DNA of 64,000 nt, taken from positions 1,054,001 through 1,118,000 of the forward strand of contig JAJTUP010000013.1 of the NCBI GenBank assembly GCA_021399435.1, written 5' to 3'. Positions within the stretch are counted from its first letter, which is position 1. The number at the start of each line of letters is the position of its first letter. The notes under the pieces were generated by a model. It did not search any database, had not been told where the DNA came from, and saw only the letters and a list, made by a program, of their open reading frames with translations. Source of the DNA: Diaporthe sp. PMI_573 (taxonomy: Eukaryota; Ascomycota; Sordariomycetes; Diaporthales; Diaporthaceae). Shown piece by piece: positions 59,726-64,000 of this stretch. A program made the translations under genes and the position numbers.

Positions 59726-59884
59726 GTCTTCGTGGCTTAGTTGGTTAAAGCGTCGGTCTCATAGAATTGACTCGCTGGGTAACCAGTGAGATATCCGAAG
59801 GTCGTGAGTTCAAGGTAGGAGGTCCTTTATACAAGGCTGTATAACAAATGTGATTAACAAACTTGTGTAGTCTCACCGAGGACA
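59726..59884 (+). tRNA. tRNA-Met (CAU, elongator type), interrupted twice
   Basis: After removing two inserts the mature tRNA folds perfectly. The acceptor stem is GTCTTCG with CGAGGAC (one G-U). The D-stem is GCTT/AAGC with the A box TGGCTTAGTTGG. The anticodon arm is TCGGT-CTCATAA-TCCGA with anticodon CAT (59,760-59,762); the U31-U39 mismatch is normal for eukaryotic elongator tRNA-Met. The variable loop is AGGTC. The T arm is GTGAG-TTCAAGT-CTCAC, and the discriminator base is A. Insert 1 (59,764-59,792, 29 nt) is at the canonical 37/38 position and contains a CTCGCTGG/CCAGTGAG hairpin. Insert 2 (59,815-59,870, 56 nt) splits the T-loop and the B box. Without excision of insert 2 the T and acceptor stems cannot form. 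A T6 terminator follows 14 nt downstream. Whether it is functional is unknown. Confidence 0.8.
59815..59870 (+). other. 56-nt GT...AG insert in the tRNA T-loop
   Basis: Starts GTAGGA and ends TTGTGTAG, with TGATTAAC about 12 nt before the end. These are the donor, acceptor and branch features of the spliceosomal introns in this window, and the length fits too. ATACAAG near the start can pair with CTTGTGT near the end. Its ends are ambiguous by one base (G). Removal gives a 7-nt T-loop and a 5-bp T-stem. Confidence 0.75.
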
Positions 59885-59898
59885 TATGTATACGATAC

Positions 59899-59904
59899 TT
59901 TTTT
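59899..59904 (+). terminator. Pol III terminator (T6)
   Basis: Run of six T on the coding strand, 14 nt after the tRNA discriminator base. It supports transcription of the whole interrupted tRNA unit, including the 3' half after the T-loop insert. Confidence 0.7.
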
Positions 59905-60374
59905 GTCAGTTCCCCGAGCTTTTGTGCGGAAATTTCCTAATTTGGATATGTGTTGTTCTTGTTGATCGAGAGAGGTGGGTGATGTAGATTCAAAGTTGGG
60001 TAATTTTGCTTTGAGCAATTGTGTTGTTCAGACGTTGGTCTCCCTTAGTTTATCAGTCGGCAAAGAATTAGAAGAACCCTTATGTATCAACTCAGGTTGC
60101 ATTCCCACGGCAGCTTTTTAAATACTTTCCTTGGGAGTATTCCCTTATACCGGCATCATCTCGCCAATCTAGAGTCGATTTTCACCATACGCCATGAAAA
60201 AAAAAAGTTTATTACAAGAAGCCAGAGAGTGGAATCTTTGGAATCTTCCTATTTTATTCATTGTTGATATGAATGAGCTACGACTGGAGCACGAGCGCGG
60301 GTATGATATGTGTGCTAGTCGAGCCACTGCGAGGCAGAAAAGAGGCCCCAGTGACTTTTTAGAAGGTCAATTAA
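59905..60374. other. AT-rich intergenic region
   Basis: Lies between the tRNA terminator and the 3' end of the P-type ATPase. Contains an A9 run near 60,197. No gene seen. Confidence 0.5.
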
Positions 60375-63300
60375 TTACCACGCCCACCGAGCCATCAGTC
60401 CCTTTGGCCACTTGCGTACAAAGAACTTGCGCCCCTCGTCCATCAAGAGGATGCCAAGCCCGAAGGTCATGGGCAGGAACCAGTACTCGGCCGGGACCTC
60501 GGCCGTGTCAAGCACCTCCTGCAGCCTGGGGATGTACAGCCAGAAGAAGGCCATGACCAGAGAGAACAGGATGGCGGGGAAGAGCCACACGTTCCGCGTC
60601 CTCCTGTTGAACAGCGGCGGGTGCTGGAAGATGGAAAGGCGGCGCGTTCGAACAGACATGAGGTTGAACCACTGCATGACGACGAGGGTGATGAAATAGA
60701 TGGAGCTGGCGACATTCAGCTTATTCGTGTAATAGTCCTTGTCGATACCGGCGGGGTCGCCGAAGCCGAACCACAGGCTGGAAAAGGGTATGCCGGAGCG
60801 CTCGAGGTACCAGTAGCTCATGGCGAAAGAGGCAGCCGTCTCCACAATACCGACGAAGCCGTACGACTGCACGATGAGCTTCCAGTCGACAAGGCGATCC
60901 ACGCCGACGACGCGGGGCGGCCTGAGCAGCACGTCGGCCTCGGGCTTCTCGTAGGCCAGCGAGGTGGCGGCCAGGCAGTCGGTGAAGCAGCAGATGACGA
61001 TCATGAGGAAGCTGCTGAGGACCTGTGGCAGGCCGAAGGCGACGTTGGTGAAGACGGGCCAGAACTCGGAGAAACTTCCTGCGGGCAGGAGGTAGGCTAT
61101 GGTCTTCTTAAGGTTGTCGAACATCATGCGCCCGTACCGCACCGCCTCTACGATACTGCTGAAGCTCTCCAGCAGCACCATGTCCGCAGCCTCCACCGCG
61201 ATGTCCGATCCGGATCCCACCGCGATGCCGACGTCCGCCGCCCGTAGCGCCGGCGCATCGTTGACACCGTCACCCGTCATTCCCACCACGAGGCCCCGCC
61301 CCTGCAGCTCCCGCACGATGCGCAGCTTCTGCTCGGGCGTCGTGCGCGCGAAGACGACCTCCGTGTACGACTGGGTCAGCTCGTCCCACTGCGACTCGTT
61401 CATCGCCATGAGGTCCGACCCCGTCACCACGATGGATGTTGGCCGCGGCTGGTCCTCGACGCGGACCATCTTGGCCTGCCCTTCGCCGTTGTTGAGGTCG
61501 GAAGGGTGTGCGAGCGGGTTGCGGCTGAGGTCCGCAGCGGTCCTCACAGATCCTCGTTCGCTGGTGATGATGCCACATTCCGCCGCTATCGCCTGCGCCG
61601 TCAGCGCAAAGTCACCAGTCACCATGAAGATGCGGATGCCCGCCCCGCGAAGGGCATGGACTACGCTTGGGATCTCGGGCCTCGGCGGGTCCTGGATCGC
61701 CACGAGACCGACGAGTGTGAGGCCCGCCTTGGCCTGGTCCGTCATCTCCTTCTCGAATGCGGATGACAGAGGGGAGTTTTTCAAAGAGGAGCGGGATAGC
61801 ATCTTGTGCGCGAGGAGGAGCACGCGGCGGCCTCGGGACGAATACTCCGCCTGTGCTTCCTCGATCTTGACTTTGGCGGCCTCTGTCATGAGGTGGGATG
61901 CCCCGGTTCTTCCGATGTAGTATTTGCACCGATCAAGAAGTCTATCAGGAGCACCCTTGATCGTGAGCAGCCTGAATAATCTCAATGTCAGATGTGCTCA
62001 TGTCCAAGCTGGAAGGAAGTACAGGTGGGCTCACAGGTCACTGGGCTCAAACACCGACGCAACGTCGAGCGGCATTGCATCAGTCTGGCCGTCGGGATGC
62101 TGTAAATGTCATGTCAGTATACACACTCTGTTGCGGTGGTCAAATGTAGGTGGAGATCTTAATCCGAGTGACCCTGCTGTGTGAAGCCCGGAGTGGGTAG
62201 AGGACCCATAAAGGATAGGTTAGGTGCAATACATACTGCCAAGCTGAGGACCCTGATCATAAACTTATTTTTGCTGTTGAAAGCCAAGTCGAATTTGATG
62301 TGCCAGCATCTCTTCATCTCAGAGATGGGCCCGAGATACTCGGAGAAGCGAAGAATGGCAGTGTCGGTGGCGTCGCCATGTATCTTTCGTTCATCCAGAG
62401 GAAGCTTTCTAGTCTGGGCATCGAACTCAGCGGAATTGCAGAGACCAGCGATTGTCCTTAGTTGGTCGATCGCATTGCCTGCAAAGTTGCCGTCTATATT
62501 CCGTTCTGCGACGAGGGTATCTCTGACGTTGCCAGCCGTCATCTTTTCGAGACCCACAAAGCAGTCCGTGACGACCATTTTATTCTGTTTGTCAGGTCAG
62601 GTCTGTCAGTTATGACTTTCAATAATTGCTAAATCAGAACATGGACATACCGAGGTAAGTGTTCCAGTCTTGTCTGAGCAAATGACGCTCACAGCGCCCA
62701 GAGTCTCAACCGTCTTGAGCGACTTGCACAATATGTTGTTCTTCCGCATCATATTCGCGCTTATTGTTAAGCTCGCTGTCAGCGCGACAGGTAAACCTAT
62801 ACGACATCGGAGTCAGCAACTAAAGGATATATAAAGGCAACGCTATGCTGTGAAATGACTTTTACCTTCGGGAATGAAAGCAACAGCCACCGATACACAG
62901 CCTACGATAAGTGTAGGCACGTTTATCCAATCGGGATAAGTTGTTCGTAACCAAGCAGCCCTTGAAGAAAATGATCAGCTCAGACCCAACAAATAAGCTT
63001 GGACATCAAGGCCTACCAGAGTACAATGACGATAATGATCATAAGGAGCATTATGGAGCAGATGATCCAGACGAAGCTCAAGATCTCCTTCTCCAAAGTC
63101 GACAGACCGACCTTGGGCTCATTCGTAAGTTTCGCGATCTTCCCGAACACAGTCTTGTTTCCCGTAGATACAACAATTCCGGTACAGCTGCCGGAAACAC
63201 AATGTGTTCCTTGCAGGCCGATGTTTCTTGTCTCAAGGTAGTTGGGATCAGTTGAGTCGACAGTGGACGCCAGCGGGACGGATTCGCCTAGGAGGGCAAA

Positions 63301-64000
63301 AGTCAGCTAACTACAAACATTTCTCTTGTTTCCCAAACTCCCGACTCCAGCACAGCACCACTTACCCGTAAGAATGGAGCGATCAAACTTAGTATCCGAC
63401 GAAACCTTGATGAACCTAACATCCGCAGGCAATTTATTCCCAGCGCTGACAAGCAACACGTCGCCGGGGACAAGCTCTGCCGCCGGAAGCGAGGCCTGGG
63501 CGCCATCGCGCACAACGTGGCACTGCTCGGGCAGCATCGTCTTGATACTGGCCATGACGCGGCTCGAGCTCCAGTCCTGCCACACTACAGCATTCAGAGT
63601 CAGTTATCAAAGAACCAAAGAAGTAGCTTCGTGCCAATACGGTGAGGGGTGAGCCGCAAGGTGGCCACAGCCTGTTTCAAAACCTGCAGCCCGTAAAGTC
63701 TTTGTTGTATGGGCTAAAGATGGGGTATGCTTTTTCTTGAAGGGGTAAAGATTGTATCCTAAAGCTGCTTACTGTTGAACCCGGCCTGGATGAAGAAGAC
63801 AGCCAGCAGCACGATGGCGAGCGCCAGGTTCGCCTGCGCGGGCGGGTCGCCCAGGGGCCGCCACGCGATGAAGACGAGCACCGACGCCACCAACAGCACA
63901 GACCCGAAGCCCTTGAAGAAGTAGCCCGCGGTCGTCTTGAGCCGGTGCGTCTGTGGCGGGGAGGGCACATTCTTGCCGTACTTGGTCAGACGGCGCTTGA
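60375..64000 (-). CDS. P-type cation ATPase, Na+/K+-ATPase-like (class IIC/ACU type), 5' end missing
   Basis: Eight exons in the window (63773->64000, 63366-63584, 63017-63287, 62866-62960, 62651-62796, 62237-62584, 62035-62099, 60375-61971) give 988 residues; the N-terminus lies beyond the edge. It is a membrane ATPase that moves cations through a phospho-aspartate cycle. Domains in order: two spans; the actuator domain (DVLLVSAGNKLPADVRFI, then LTGESVPL); span 4 with FIPEGLPVALTASLTISA; the phosphorylation site ICSDKTGTLTS; the nucleotide domain with IKGAPDRLL; the hinge with MVTGDFALTAQA and GMTGDGVNDAPALRAADVG; and a C-terminal six-span bundle. The overall style matches fungal Na+/K+-ATPase-alpha-like pumps. 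Na+ or K+ transport is inferred from family, and Ca2+ cannot be excluded. The first intron seen (188 nt) is a family A introner copy. All joins are in frame. Confidence 0.9.
63585..63772 (-). mobile_element. introner-like element, family A copy 3
   Basis: Intron of the P-type ATPase (phase 1, 188 nt). It opens GTAAGCAGCTTTAGGATA, has CCCCTTCAAGAA, and closes with an ACTGACTCTGAATGCT block plus GTAG. It is somewhat more diverged inside than copies 1 and 2. Confidence 0.9.

Noticed and set aside
59726..59815. Simple 3'-truncated tRNA pseudogene or tRNA-derived SINE head
   Set aside because: The missing 3' half (CTCAC + CGAGGAC + A) is present 56 nt further on, perfectly complementary to the 5' half and followed by a terminator, so an interrupted tRNA explains it better.

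Overview
The window looks like nuclear DNA of a filamentous ascomycete (Pezizomycotina, probably Sordariomycetes). The evidence is short GT-AG introns with CTAAC-like branch sites, compact multi-exon genes, a decayed HET (heterokaryon incompatibility) gene, a DUF7703-like membrane protein, a cellobiose-dehydrogenase-like GMC oxidase, an OPT transporter and a fungal class-II P-type ATPase. Exon joins were worked out by hand from reading frame, splice motifs and family motifs, and each join was checked for frame.

Layout. 0-31 kb is loosely packed and accessory in character: the tail of a Cys-rich protein, a sugar transporter (4.5-6.8 kb), a secreted DUF7029/DUF7223-like protein (7.3-8.8 kb), a HET pseudogene (11.9-13.4 kb), a PAF-acetylhydrolase-like enzyme (14.8-16.6 kb), a DUF7703-like membrane protein (20-21 kb), a second sugar transporter (22.9-24.8 kb), a Swi5-like recombination factor (26.4-27.2 kb), a GMC oxidase (27.3-29.4 kb) and an alpha/beta hydrolase with an in-frame stop (30.3-31.1 kb). 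31-50 kb carries an amino-acid transporter, a membrane-anchored Cys-rich protein, a secreted alpha/beta hydrolase, a two-domain fasciclin protein and an OPT transporter, with long gene-free stretches between them. 51-59 kb is a dense housekeeping block: ELP3, succinyl-CoA ligase alpha, a UBC1/UBE2K-type E2 and proteasome ATPase RPT2, arranged as two head-to-head pairs. The window ends with a tRNA-Met gene and a P-type cation ATPase that runs off the right edge.

Two observations stand out. First, six introns in five genes fall into two families of near-copies. Family A is three introns of 188-191 nt, in the amino-acid transporter, OPT and P-type ATPase genes. Family B is three introns of 104-106 nt, in the sugar transporter, hydrolase and OPT genes. 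They sit at unrelated positions in unrelated proteins, which is the hallmark of introner-like elements, that is, mobile introns. The OPT gene has one of each. Second, the tRNA-Met(CAU) gene at 59.7 kb is interrupted twice: by a normal 29-nt anticodon-loop intron and by a 56-nt GT...AG insert in the T-loop. Removing the insert gives perfect T and acceptor stems, followed by a Pol III T6 terminator.

No transposase, reverse transcriptase, CRISPR array, virus or secondary-metabolite core gene was recognised. Functional names come from motif recognition without database searching.
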